NCBI GenBank assembly: GCA_028279945.1
Contig: JANQMT010000029.1
Location: 1-25,875 of the forward strand
DNA: 25,875 bases
Origin: JAKSCF01 sp028279945
GTDB taxonomy: Bacteria > Bacillota > Clostridia > Peptostreptococcales > JAAYPU01
Direction of reading: 5' to 3'
The notes below the pieces were generated by a model. That model was given only the letters and a program-made list of their open reading frames with translations, was not told the origin of the DNA and ran no database searches. This document shows, one piece after another, positions 6,030-14,240 of this stretch (positions are counted from its first letter, which is position 1; each line of letters begins with the position of its first letter). The translations under genes were made by a program, and so were the position numbers.

Positions 6030-7991
6030 ATGTCAATAGCTCATTTAGAAGCAACTTCAGTGAATGATGAATGGTATAAATTTGTAGAAGAAGAAATAGA
6101 ACCTGAAAACATACGAAATAATATTTTTTCTTCATGGAAAAGATGTAAGGCTTTAGGTGTAAATCCTTATGAAAGTGATAAGGTTTCAGTACTGACTCCA
6201 AAAAAATTAGCACAAATAATGCAGGAGAAGTCAACGCTTATCAATGTCATTAAGCCGTATATGGAAAATCTTTATAAAATAGTAGAAGGTTCGGGATTTA
6301 TTGTTTTTTTAACAGATGAAGCAGCCAATGTCTTGCATGTGATCGGTGACGACGATATTTTAAAAGATTATAGAATCGGATGCAATTTTACAATAGGTGC
6401 TAATTGGAGTGAAAAATGTGTTGGAACCAGTTCCATTGGAATGGTATTGATTGAAGGAGAACCTATCCAAATCGTGGGAGAAGAACACTATTGTCTTAAG
6501 CAGCAAAAGTGGACATGTTCCGGTGTTCCTATACGAGATTCAGCTGGGAAAATAGTAGCAGCTATTAGCATGGCAGGCCGATCGGAAAAAGCCCATACCC
6601 ATACTTTAGGAATGTTGGTGGCTACAGAAATGGCAATTGAGAATGAACTCAAAATAATAGAGACAAATCAAAAGCTTATGGTGACAACCAAGCATCATAG
6701 GGCTGTTATTGAGTCGGTTTCAGAGGGCATTTTATCTATAGATAAGCATGGAATCGTTACTTTTATGAATGAAAGTGCAGGGAGTATACTGTTTTCCGAT
6801 CATACAAATGCAGTAGGAAGACATATTAATGAGGTATTAGACTACGAAGCAGTTATTCTCAATGTTCTTGAGACAGGTGAAGGGTACATTGATAAGGAAT
6901 TTATTATAAATTCAAAAAGAGGTAGAATTCATTTTGTAAAAAGTGCTATCCCTATCCGGGGAGAAAATGGTGAGATTAACGGAATAGTAGATATTTTTAG
7001 GGAAATAAAACAAGTTAAAAGACTGGTTAACCAGATGGTAGGCGCACATGCACGTTTTACTTTTAAAGATATAGTTGGCGCTAGTGAGGAAGTGGTGGAG
7101 GCAAAACGTCTTGCTGTGTCTGCTGCAAAGTCTTCATCCAATGTATTGATTATGGGAGAAAGTGGTACGGGAAAAGAGCTTTTTGCTCAGGCTATTCATA
7201 ATGCCAGTGCTCGAGCTCAAGGCCCATTTGTTGCTGTGAATTGTGGCGCTATTCCGAGAGAATTGATTGAGAGTGAATTTTTTGGGTATGAAGAAGGTGC
7301 GTTCACAGGTGCTCAAAGGGGAGGGCGGCCAGGAAAATTTGAAATGGCTGCCGGAGGCACGCTGTTTTTGGACGAAATTGGTGAAATGAGCTTTGACATG
7401 CAAGTTCGACTTCTTAGAGTCCTTCAAGAAAAAGAAGTTACCAGAGTAGGCGGAAAAAAGACTTTTCCGGTTGATGTGCGAGTAATAGCTGCTACTAACA
7501 AAGACTTAAATAAGCAGATTAACGAAGGCACATTCCGTCATGATCTCTTTTTTAGGCTTAATGTACTGACCATCAACATACCGCCTTTAAGCCAAAGAAA
7601 TGGGGATATCAATCTTTTGACCGATTATTTTTTAAATAAATTATCAAAAGAACATCATACAAAATATACACTGGATTCTAAAACCATGGAAATTTTCAAT
7701 CAATACCCATGGCCGGGTAATGTAAGAGAATTGGAGAATGCATTAGAAAGATCCGTCAATTTTACTGAAGAAAATCATATTTTACCTGATCATTTACCCC
7801 AAAATATATTGAGTGATAAACAAGAATTCAAGAAGGATAATAAGATACTATCCTTGGAACAAGCCGAATATCAAGCTATTGTAGACGCTGTCACCCATTG
7901 CGACGGCAATATTTCGTTGGCTGCAAAATTATTGGGAGTAGCAAGAAATACTCTTTACAGCAAAATAAAAAAATATAACATTGAGTGTTAA
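6030..7991 (+). CDS. acoR: AcoR-type sigma-54-dependent transcriptional activator
   Basis: A 653-residue enhancer-binding protein. Order: N-terminal GAF-type sensor (about 75-205, including GANWSEKCVGTSSIG), PAS domain (about 222-330), AAA+ sigma-54 activation domain (about 345-575) and Fis-type helix-turn-helix (627-648, NISLAAKLLGVARNTLYSKI). The ATPase keeps Walker A GESGTGKE (376-383), the sigma-54 contact loop GAFTGA (423-428) and Walker B LFLDEIGE (445-452), so it should activate from -24/-12 promoters. No receiver domain is present, so it probably senses a small molecule directly. It lies just upstream of acoABCL, whose promoter has a -24/-12 site. AGGGTGAG ends 8 bases before the chosen ATG. 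It has its own sigma-A promoter and terminator. Confidence 0.95.
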   Translation: MSIAHLEATSVNDEWYKFVEEEIEPENIRNNIFSSWKRCKALGVNPYESDKVSVLTPKKLAQIMQEKSTLINVIKPYMENLYKIVEGSGFIVFLTDEAANVLHVIGDDDILKDYRIGCNFTIGANWSEKCVGTSSIGMVLIEGEPIQIVGEEHYCLKQQKWTCSGVPIRDSAGKIVAAISMAGRSEKAHTHTLGMLVATEMAIENELKIIETNQKLMVTTKHHRAVIESVSEGILSIDKHGIVTFMNESAGSILFSDHTNAVGRHINEVLDYEAVILNVLETGEGYIDKEFIINSKRGRIHFVKSAIPIRGENGEINGIVDIFREIKQVKRLVNQMVGAHARFTFKDIVGASEEVVEAKRLAVSAAKSSSNVLIMGESGTGKELFAQAIHNASARAQGPFVAVNCGAIPRELIESEFFGYEEGAFTGAQRGGRPGKFEMAAGGTLFLDEIGEMSFDMQVRLLRVLQEKEVTRVGGKKTFPVDVRVIAATNKDLNKQINEGTFRHDLFFRLNVLTINIPPLSQRNGDINLLTDYFLNKLSKEHHTKYTLDSKTMEIFNQYPWPGNVRELENALERSVNFTEENHILPDHLPQNILSDKQEFKKDNKILSLEQAEYQAIVDAVTHCDGNISLAAKLLGVARNTLYSKIKKYNIEC

Positions 7992-7994
7992 ATT

Positions 7995-8031
7995 ATCTAA
8001 CACTGTTCAAAAATTGAGCAAAACGTTAGAT
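7995..8031. promoter_or_regulatory. Probable AcoR upstream activating site
   Basis: Nested dyad: outer ATCTAAC (7995-8001) and GTTAGAT (8025-8031), perfect; inner TGTTCAAAAATTGAGCA (8004-8020), matching on both halves except one base. It lies about 125-150 bases upstream of the -24/-12 promoter, the usual distance for a sigma-54 activator binding site. Assignment to AcoR is by position, not by a known consensus. Confidence 0.6.
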
Positions 8032-8056
8032 ACTACGAATACCAACGGTTTTAAGT

Positions 8057-8108
8057 ATAAGTGATCATATTTTGAGCATATTAATATGATCACTTATTTA
8101 TTTTTTTT
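8057..8108 (+). terminator. Rho-independent terminator of acoR
   Basis: A perfect 15-bp stem (8057-8071 with 8083-8097) with an 11-base loop is followed by TTA and eight T. It isolates acoR transcription from the acoA operon while leaving the putative activator site upstream of it. Confidence 0.93.
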
Positions 8109-8141
8109 GACAAAAACCTCGGTTTTTAGACGTTTTTGTTT

Positions 8142-8157
8142 TGGCATAAAACTTGCG
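8142..8157 (+). promoter_or_regulatory. Sigma-54 (-24/-12) promoter of the aco operon
   Basis: TTGGCATAAAACTTGCG has the invariant GG (8143-8144) and GC (8155-8156) separated by 10 bases and follows TGGCAC-N5-TTGCA closely. Transcription should start near 8168. An AAAAACC-TC-GGTTTTT dyad (8112-8127) lies just upstream and a 12-base palindrome AAACAATTGTTT (8190-8201) lies in the leader; both are unassigned. Confidence 0.9.
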
Positions 8158-8248
8158 TAAATAAAAAGCATGATTAATCAATAATGATAAAACAATTGTT
8201 TGTCGTTGATAATAAGCCATTAACATTAAACTAGAAAGGGGATATGGC

Positions 8249-9238
8249 ATGAGCAAGAAAGATAAAGAATTATCTTTAAACTTTTATAAAGAAATGAAAC
8301 GATTACGTTTATTTGAAAATAAAGCTTCAGAACTATTCACTCAGGCTTTATTGGCAGGAAATATTCATACTTATATTGGCCAGGAAGCCGTTGCGGTGGG
8401 GGCTTGTAATGCTATAAGAGAAAATGATTATATCGTATCAACGCATCGTGGACATGGACATTGTATTGCTAAAGGTTGTAAAACCGACATGATGATGGCA
8501 GAGCTTTTTGGTAAAGAAACGGGTTACTGTAAAGGTAAAGGCGGATCTATGCACATTGCTGATTTAAATCTGGGTATATTAGGTGCTAATGGTATAGTAG
8601 GCGCCGGAATTGCCATTGGTTCAGGTTCTGCTCTAGCATCAAAAATTCTTAATAAAGACGAAGTGACACTGGTTTTCTTTGGTGACGGGGCTTCCAACGA
8701 AGGATATTTTCATGAATCCCTGAACATGGCTTCTGCTTGGAAGCTCCCGGTTGTATACGTTTGTGAAAACAATAAGTATGGTGTATCCGTATGTATAGAC
8801 AGAGTTTGTAATGTTGAAGACATTGCCGAAAGAGCAAAAGGATATGGCATTCCAGGCGTGGTAGTAGACGGCAATGATGTTTATGCTGTTTATGAAGCAG
8901 TTTTAGAAGCTGCACAGTATGCGCGTGAAGGAAATGGGCCGACTATAATTGAGGCAAAAACCTATCGATATCACGGTCATTATGAAGGAGACCCACAGGT
9001 ATATAAAGCTAAGGAAGAGATGGACAAATGGTTGAAGCTTGATGCTATAGAACGTATGAAAGATGATATATTATCATATGAACTAGCTACAAAGGCAGAA
9101 TTAGATGCAATCGACCAAGAAGTATATGAAGAAATTGAAAAAGCAGTAGAGTTTGCTGAGGAATCACCTTATCCGGATGCAGCCAAAGTTATGGATGATG
9201 TATACACAGTGGATAATGAAAGAGGTGTTGTCAGGTGA
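8249..9238 (+). CDS. acoA: Acetoin dehydrogenase complex E1 component, alpha subunit (TPP-dependent)
   Basis: A 329-residue E1-alpha of the TPP-dependent 2-oxoacid/acetoin dehydrogenase family. With E1-beta it cleaves an alpha-hydroxyketone (acetoin in the classical system) on thiamine diphosphate, passing the acetyl unit to the lipoyl group of E2 and releasing an aldehyde. The TPP/Mg site runs from GDGASNEG (145-152) to ENN (173-175). THRGHGH (65-71), KGKGGSMH (95-102) and YRYHGHYEGD are conserved in the family. Length is typical. AAAGGGG (8235-8241) is 7 bases before the ATG. First gene after the sigma-54 promoter; its stop overlaps the acoB start. Confidence 0.95.
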   Translation: MSKKDKELSLNFYKEMKRLRLFENKASELFTQALLAGNIHTYIGQEAVAVGACNAIRENDYIVSTHRGHGHCIAKGCKTDMMMAELFGKETGYCKGKGGSMHIADLNLGILGANGIVGAGIAIGSGSALASKILNKDEVTLVFFGDGASNEGYFHESLNMASAWKLPVVYVCENNKYGVSVCIDRVCNVEDIAERAKGYGIPGVVVDGNDVYAVYEAVLEAAQYAREGNGPTIIEAKTYRYHGHYEGDPQVYKAKEEMDKWLKLDAIERMKDDILSYELATKAELDAIDQEVYEEIEKAVEFAEESPYPDAAKVMDDVYTVDNERGVVR

Positions 9239-10209
9239 AAAAAATGACTTACGGTCAAGCAATAAAAGAAGCAATGCATGAAGAAATGGTTCGAGACAGC
9301 TCAGTTTTTGTTTTAGGAGAAGACATGGGTGTTATGGGCAGCGTTTTCGGCTTGACGAAAGGGTTTTTAGAAGAATTCGGACCGTTGAGAGTAATCGATA
9401 CCCCTATTTCGGAAAATGGATTTACAGGAATGGCTGTAGGTGCTGCTATGAGAGGTCTAAGACCAATCGTTGAACTTATGTATGTAGACTTTGCCCCAAT
9501 ATGTCTGGATCCTATTGTCAACCAAGCGGCTAAAATGCGCTATATGACCGGTGGACAGGTTTCAGTCCCTATGGTTATAAGAGCTCCGGGTGGGGCAGGA
9601 CGAAGAAATGCAGGTCAGCATTCTCAGAGTTTGGAAACGTTGTTTACGCACTTCCCGGGATTGAAAGTAATTGCACCAAGCACGCCTTATGATGCAAAAG
9701 GGCTGCTAAAATCTGCAATCCGTGATGACGATCCTGTAATATGTGTGGAACACAAAATTCTATATGCCAGCAAGGGGGAAGTTCCGGAGGAAGAATACTT
9801 AATTCCATTAGGTGAAGCAGATATTAAGCGCAGTGGCGATGATGTAACCATTATTGCATATTCCAGGCAGACGTTATTTGCATTGAAGGCGGCAGAAGAA
9901 CTGGCAAAACAAGGCATCCATGCAGAAGTCATTGATTTAAGGTCGCTTGTACCATTGGATTGGGAAACCATAGAACAATCTGTCAAGAAAACACACAGGG
10001 TTGTATTGGTTCAAGAAGGCGTAAGACGCAGCGGATATACAGGGGAAATTGCTGCTCAAATTTTTGATGAACTTTTCGACTATTTAGATGCACCTATTAA
10101 ACGTGTTACAGGGCCTAATGTCATACCTCCATTTAGTCCTGCGCTGGAAGATCATATTTATCCTAACCCACAGGATATAATAGCTGCAGTTAAAGAAGTC
10201 GTATATTAA
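9235..10209 (+). CDS. acoB: Acetoin dehydrogenase complex E1 component, beta subunit
   Basis: A 324-residue transketolase-like E1-beta. LGEDMGVMGSVFGLTKGF, PISENGFTGMAVGAAMRGL (with the Glu that activates TPP) and GQHSQSLETLFTHFPGLKV are characteristic, and the C-terminal transketolase domain is complete (VIAYSRQ-like, EVIDLRSLVPLDWE). It pairs with AcoA in an alpha2beta2 E1. The frame starts at GTG 9235, overlapping the acoA stop by four bases (GTGA), with AGAGGTG 7 bases upstream; an ATG three codons later (9244) is an alternative. The overlap indicates translational coupling and equal subunit supply. Confidence 0.95.
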   Translation: MKKMTYGQAIKEAMHEEMVRDSSVFVLGEDMGVMGSVFGLTKGFLEEFGPLRVIDTPISENGFTGMAVGAAMRGLRPIVELMYVDFAPICLDPIVNQAAKMRYMTGGQVSVPMVIRAPGGAGRRNAGQHSQSLETLFTHFPGLKVIAPSTPYDAKGLLKSAIRDDDPVICVEHKILYASKGEVPEEEYLIPLGEADIKRSGDDVTIIAYSRQTLFALKAAEELAKQGIHAEVIDLRSLVPLDWETIEQSVKKTHRVVLVQEGVRRSGYTGEIAAQIFDELFDYLDAPIKRVTGPNVIPPFSPALEDHIYPNPQDIIAAVKEVVY

Positions 10210-10238
10210 AATAGATGATTCACGATAAGGAGGAAAAT

Positions 10239-11534
10239 ATGGCGACCAATGTTTTAATGCCTAAATTAGGCCTTACCATGACTGAAGGAACCGTTGTTAA
10301 ATGGAATAAAGCGGTTGGCGACACAGTTACAGCCGGTGAAGCTCTGGTTGAAATAGAAACCGATAAAATTAATAATGTTATTGAATCTCCCGCTGACGGC
10401 ACATTGCTGAAGATTCTTGTTAGTGAAGGAGATACCATGGATGTAACGGGTCTTATGGCAGTAATAGGAGAACCCGGAGAAAAGATAGAAGACACCTTAT
10501 CAGCAACTGAAACTGAAGAATCTCAAGCAAACCAAGAAGAAACCGTAACACAAAAAAGTGTCGAAAACAATGATAATGCTTTAGCTACTGATAAAGGCCG
10601 TATTAAAGCATCCCCTGCGGCAAAAAAATTAGCTAGAGAAATGGATATAGATATTTCTTTGGTAAATGGTTCAGGTCCGAGTGGACGTATTATTGAAAGA
10701 GATATACTCAACTTTAAAGAAAATGTACCAAAAGCATCACCTCTTGCTGTAAAAGTAGCGGATGAAGAGGGGATTAATTTAACAGACATTCAAAAAGATT
10801 CTCGTATTATGAAGTCAGATGTACTAGCTGTTTCAAAGCCGGTAGAGTTAAAGACAGTATCTGATTTGGGAGCAGCGCTTAGTGGAATGCGTAAGGTTAT
10901 AGCAGAACGCATGACCAGCAGTTGGCAAAATACACCCCATGTTAACATGACTTATGAAGTTGATATGACAGAGGCAAAAGGATTTAAAGAGAAAATTACT
11001 AAAGCAAATGGTGAAAAATATTCATTTACAGAAATAATTGCCAGAGCCGTATCTCAGGCATTAACCGAACATCAAGCAATCAACAGAAGTTTAATCAATG
11101 GACAAATATATCAACATGAATCAGTCCATATAGGTATTGCCGTTGCACTGGAAGATGGTTTAATTGTTCCGATTATTAAAGATGGTCAAAATAAATCCAT
11201 TCGTGTACTCAAAAATGAAATCGGTATACTGGGAGAGAAAGCCCGTAAAGGGGAACTCTTACCGGATGAGATCAGCGGAGGAACCTTTACAATATCCAAT
11301 CTGGGCATGTATGGTGTTGATCAGTTTACCCCAATAATAAACTCTCCGGAAAGTGCGATACTCGGTGTATGCCGTATTGTAGACAAGCCGGTAGTTGTAG
11401 AGGGTGAAGTTATGGTTCGACCTATGATGAACCTTTGTCTTTCTTTTGATCACCGTTTAATTGATGGTGCTGTAGCGGCAGTTTTTATGAAAAAATTACG
11501 ACTTCTCTTGGAACAGCCATATCTAATGTTGTAA
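10239..11534 (+). CDS. acoC: Acetoin dehydrogenase complex E2, dihydrolipoamide acetyltransferase
   Basis: A 431-residue E2: lipoyl domain (1-78) with lipoylated Lys43 in ETDKINN, acidic linker (80-118), an E3-binding domain (123-157, KASPAAKKLAREMDIDI to GPSGRIIERDI), a second E3-binding-like segment (165-196, KASPLAVKVADEEGINL to SRIMKSDV), then the catalytic acetyltransferase domain (about 208-431) with the active-site DHRLIDG (His405, Asp409). It accepts acetyl from E1 and transfers it to CoA. GGAGG at 10229-10233 and the family alignment point to the ATG at 10239 rather than an upstream in-frame ATG at 10215. The apparent second binding domain is unusual. Confidence 0.95.
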   Translation: MATNVLMPKLGLTMTEGTVVKWNKAVGDTVTAGEALVEIETDKINNVIESPADGTLLKILVSEGDTMDVTGLMAVIGEPGEKIEDTLSATETEESQANQEETVTQKSVENNDNALATDKGRIKASPAAKKLAREMDIDISLVNGSGPSGRIIERDILNFKENVPKASPLAVKVADEEGINLTDIQKDSRIMKSDVLAVSKPVELKTVSDLGAALSGMRKVIAERMTSSWQNTPHVNMTYEVDMTEAKGFKEKITKANGEKYSFTEIIARAVSQALTEHQAINRSLINGQIYQHESVHIGIAVALEDGLIVPIIKDGQNKSIRVLKNEIGILGEKARKGELLPDEISGGTFTISNLGMYGVDQFTPIINSPESAILGVCRIVDKPVVVEGEVMVRPMMNLCLSFDHRLIDGAVAAVFMKKLRLLLEQPYLML

Positions 11535-11551
11535 TTGAAGGAGGCCTATAA

Positions 11552-12931
11552 ATGTCAAAAAAAGTTATCGTATTAGGTGGGGGGCCCGGCGGATATGTTG
11601 CAGCAATTCGTGCCGCCCAATTGAATGCTGAAGTACATTTAATAGAAACAGAAAAAGTAGGTGGAACCTGTCTGAATGTAGGCTGTATACCCACAAAGGT
11701 ACTGCTTCATACAGCTGAACTATACCAGGCAGTATTACATGGTGAAGCAATTGGTCTTAAAGCAGAGGGTGTAAAGGTTGATTGGAACGCATTAATGAAA
11801 AGAAAGCAATCTGTCATCAATCGGTTAGTCGGTGGTGTAGAAGGGCTGTTAAAAGCAAATAAAGTTAAGATTCACAAAGGTAAAGGTGTTTTGGAAGATG
11901 CTCATACTGTAAGAGTCGGAGATCAAATTTTAAAGGGCGATCATATTATTTTGGCCCTTGGATCGGTTCCGGTTCATTTGAATTTCCCCGGTGCTGACTT
12001 GCCTGGTGTTATTGATAGTACAGATGCCCTCAGTCTGCCTAAACCTCCGGCATCTATTGTTATTGTAGGCGGAGGGGTAATTGGAGTAGAATTTGCCGGT
12101 TTGTATGCTTCTCTTGGATGCAAAACGACAGTGGTAGAACTGCTTCCTGAAATATTACCAATGATAGATGGCGAGATGACTTCGCAGATTAAGCAAGAAC
12201 TTAAAAAACAAGGGGTTACGTTTATCAATGAAGCTAAACTGACCGGAGTAAAGAAAGATTCAGAGAATTTAATCTCCAGCATCGACTGCAATGGTAAAGA
12301 ACAGCAATTATCCAGCGAACTTGTATTGGTTGCTGTAGGTAGAAAACCAAATACTGCAGATGCCGGACTTGAAAACCTTAAAATTAAAATGGACCGTAAT
12401 AAAATTCTTGTCAATAATAATTTTGAAACGAATATACCCGGTATCTATGCCATTGGAGACTGCAATGGTCAGATCATGTTGGCACATGCTGCCTCGGCCC
12501 AAGGCGTAGCCGCAGTGGAACACGCACTGGGACATGATACCGCGTATTTTCCAAATACAATTCCATCTTGTATCTATACGCATCCTGAAATAGCAGGTGT
12601 AGGAATGACTGAAGAACAGGTAAAAAAACAAGGTATAGAATATAAGGTTGGAAGATTTCCACTAGCAGGGAATGGTAAATCTGTTATAGAAAACGATGGC
12701 GTAGGTATGGTGAAGATCATCGCAGGCAAAAAGTACGGCGAAATATTGGGTGTTCATATAATGGGCCCAAGAGCAACGGATATCATAGCAGAAGCTGCTC
12801 TGGCAATACGTTTGGAAGCTACGGAAGATGAATTGATTTCAACCATACATGCACATCCAACGGTTAGTGAAAGTATGGGAGAAGCAGCTCTGAGCCTGGA
12901 AGGCGCTGCTATCCACTGGATTAATAATTAG
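11552..12931 (+). CDS. acoL: Dihydrolipoyl dehydrogenase (E3 of the aco complex)
   Basis: A 459-residue flavoprotein that reoxidises E2-bound dihydrolipoamide with NAD+. FAD site LGGGPGGY (8-15), redox disulfide Cys40/Cys45 in GGTCLNVGCIPTK, NAD site IVGGGVIG (171-178), second FAD motif in GIYAIGDCNG, and the catalytic His435/Glu440 pair in HAHPTVSE near the C-terminus. There is no extra N-terminal lipoyl domain, which some acetoin-complex E3 proteins carry. GGAGG lies upstream and only 17 bases separate it from acoC. No terminator is seen in the 69 bases after it, so transcription probably continues into the next genes. Confidence 0.95.
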   Translation: MSKKVIVLGGGPGGYVAAIRAAQLNAEVHLIETEKVGGTCLNVGCIPTKVLLHTAELYQAVLHGEAIGLKAEGVKVDWNALMKRKQSVINRLVGGVEGLLKANKVKIHKGKGVLEDAHTVRVGDQILKGDHIILALGSVPVHLNFPGADLPGVIDSTDALSLPKPPASIVIVGGGVIGVEFAGLYASLGCKTTVVELLPEILPMIDGEMTSQIKQELKKQGVTFINEAKLTGVKKDSENLISSIDCNGKEQQLSSELVLVAVGRKPNTADAGLENLKIKMDRNKILVNNNFETNIPGIYAIGDCNGQIMLAHAASAQGVAAVEHALGHDTAYFPNTIPSCIYTHPEIAGVGMTEEQVKKQGIEYKVGRFPLAGNGKSVIENDGVGMVKIIAGKKYGEILGVHIMGPRATDIIAEAALAIRLEATEDELISTIHAHPTVSESMGEAALSLEGAAIHWINN

Positions 12932-13000
12932 CAAATATTGATGGATGATATCCATTTTAAGAATATGAAAGATAATGCTTTAACTCAATATTAAATCATT

Positions 13001-13480
13001 ATGATGGAGGTGGCACAAATTATTGTTAAAGATAATACGATGATAGCCGGCAGGCTGTTGCCGGATACTGATTTAATTCAAGAATTAAAAAAAGTATGCC
13101 AACAAAATAATATAAAAAACGGCAATGTTATTAGTTGCATAGGCAGTTTAAAAAAAGCGTCCTATGTCTATGCAATCGATGACCCGGATAATATAATTAA
13201 TATTAAATATTCTGAACCTGTGATTGTTGAAGGACCGCTGGAACTAATTACGTGTCAAGGTACCATCGGACAGGAAAACGGAGAGACCAGTATTCACTTA
13301 CATGGCGTGTTTGGTGATAAGCATACCAATTTGTACGCTGGACATATTTCTGAATGTGAAAATATTATTTTAGCCACTGTAGAATTTCTAATAGTGGGTT
13401 ATGATTCCCCCAACATTAACAGACTATTCGATAGCCAAACAGGATTTAACTTATTGCAATATAGTGAAGTGAAGGAATAG
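13001..13480 (+). CDS. PPC/DUF296 domain protein
   Basis: A 159-residue single-domain protein of the PPC (DUF296) family, recognised by the pattern NVISCIGSLKKASYVYAI, a middle ELITCQGTIG strand, IHLHGVFGD, and AGHISECENIILATVEFLI. His99, His101 and His115 are the conserved histidines that can bind a metal in bacterial members. The biochemical role of stand-alone bacterial PPC proteins is not established, and nothing shows that this one binds DNA. Position inside the aco/TRAP block suggests a role in the pathway or its control. The start is uncertain: GGAGGTGG (13006-13013) lies inside the frame after both ATGs (13001, 13004), so translation could begin downstream at a non-ATG codon. Confidence 0.8.
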   Translation: MMEVAQIIVKDNTMIAGRLLPDTDLIQELKKVCQQNNIKNGNVISCIGSLKKASYVYAIDDPDNIINIKYSEPVIVEGPLELITCQGTIGQENGETSIHLHGVFGDKHTNLYAGHISECENIILATVEFLIVGYDSPNINRLFDSQTGFNLLQYSEVKE

Positions 13481-13490
13481 AGGTGCTAAT

Positions 13491-14240
13491 ATGGACTTTT
13501 CAGAAAAGATAGTTGTCATTACCGGTGGATGTCAAGGCATAGGAAAAGAAATAGCTTTAAAATACGGAAGTGCCAATGCCATCGTTAATATTTTCGATAT
13601 TAATATACTGGAAGCTGAAAATGTCAGTAATGAAATACGAAAATCCGGATCAAAAAGTCATGCATACTCAGTAGATGTTACCAACAAATATAATATTGCA
13701 AAAGCAATAGACCTAGTGATGGATACCTATGGTAGAATAGATATTTTAATAAACAGTGCAGGTATTGTCAACACAAAACCATTTGTAGATGTAACAGATC
13801 AAGATTGGGATATGGTCATGAATGTTAACTTAAAAGGCGTTTTTTATACATGCCGCGAAACTTTTCCTATTATGATGAAACAAAAATATGGTAAAATAAT
13901 AAATATTGCGTCGATTGCTGGAAAAAAAGGGGGAGGGTTTTTCGGAAATTCCGTATATGGGGCTTCAAAAGCCGGCGTAATAGGATTGACCAAAGGGTTG
14001 GCAAGAGAAGGTGGGCCTTATGGCATTAATGTCAACGCAGTTTGCCCCGGTCCTACAGATACCAAGATGCTTGAAGGCCTTAAAGAAGATTCTAAAAAAA
14101 CACTGATAAATAGTATACCTTTAAGAAAATTTGCAAATCCTGAAGATATAGCTAATGTTGTATTATTCTTGTCATCTGATTTGGCGAACCACGTATCCGG
14201 TGAAATCACGGATGTAGATGGAGGTGTTATGCTGGATTGA
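13491..14240 (+). CDS. Short-chain dehydrogenase/reductase (classical SDR)
   Basis: A 249-residue classical SDR. Cofactor loop TGGCQGIG (11-18), Asp36 at the end of the second strand (favouring NAD(H)), NSAG (88-91), and catalytic Ser141, Tyr156 and Lys160 (YGASK). VNAVCPGPTDT and the C-terminal SGEITDVDGG are typical of polyol dehydrogenases and oxoacyl reductases of this class. Substrate cannot be read from the sequence. In an acetoin-type cluster, oxidation of a vicinal diol or hydroxyacid to a ketone is the natural expectation, with a diacetyl/butanediol-type role one option. It starts 10 bases after the PPC gene and overlaps the next gene by four bases. Confidence 0.9.
   Translation: MDFSEKIVVITGGCQGIGKEIALKYGSANAIVNIFDINILEAENVSNEIRKSGSKSHAYSVDVTNKYNIAKAIDLVMDTYGRIDILINSAGIVNTKPFVDVTDQDWDMVMNVNLKGVFYTCRETFPIMMKQKYGKIINIASIAGKKGGGFFGNSVYGASKAGVIGLTKGLAREGGPYGINVNAVCPGPTDTKMLEGLKEDSKKTLINSIPLRKFANPEDIANVVLFLSSDLANHVSGEITDVDGGVMLD

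Noticed and set aside
11974..12414. 146-residue minus-strand ORF within acoL
   Set aside because: It is fully inside a well-supported gene, has no ribosome site and matches no protein pattern I know.
12932..13000. Terminator or promoter between acoL and the PPC gene
   Set aside because: Only a short ATGGAT/ATCCAT dyad is present, without a T tract or -35/-10 pair, so readthrough is more likely.
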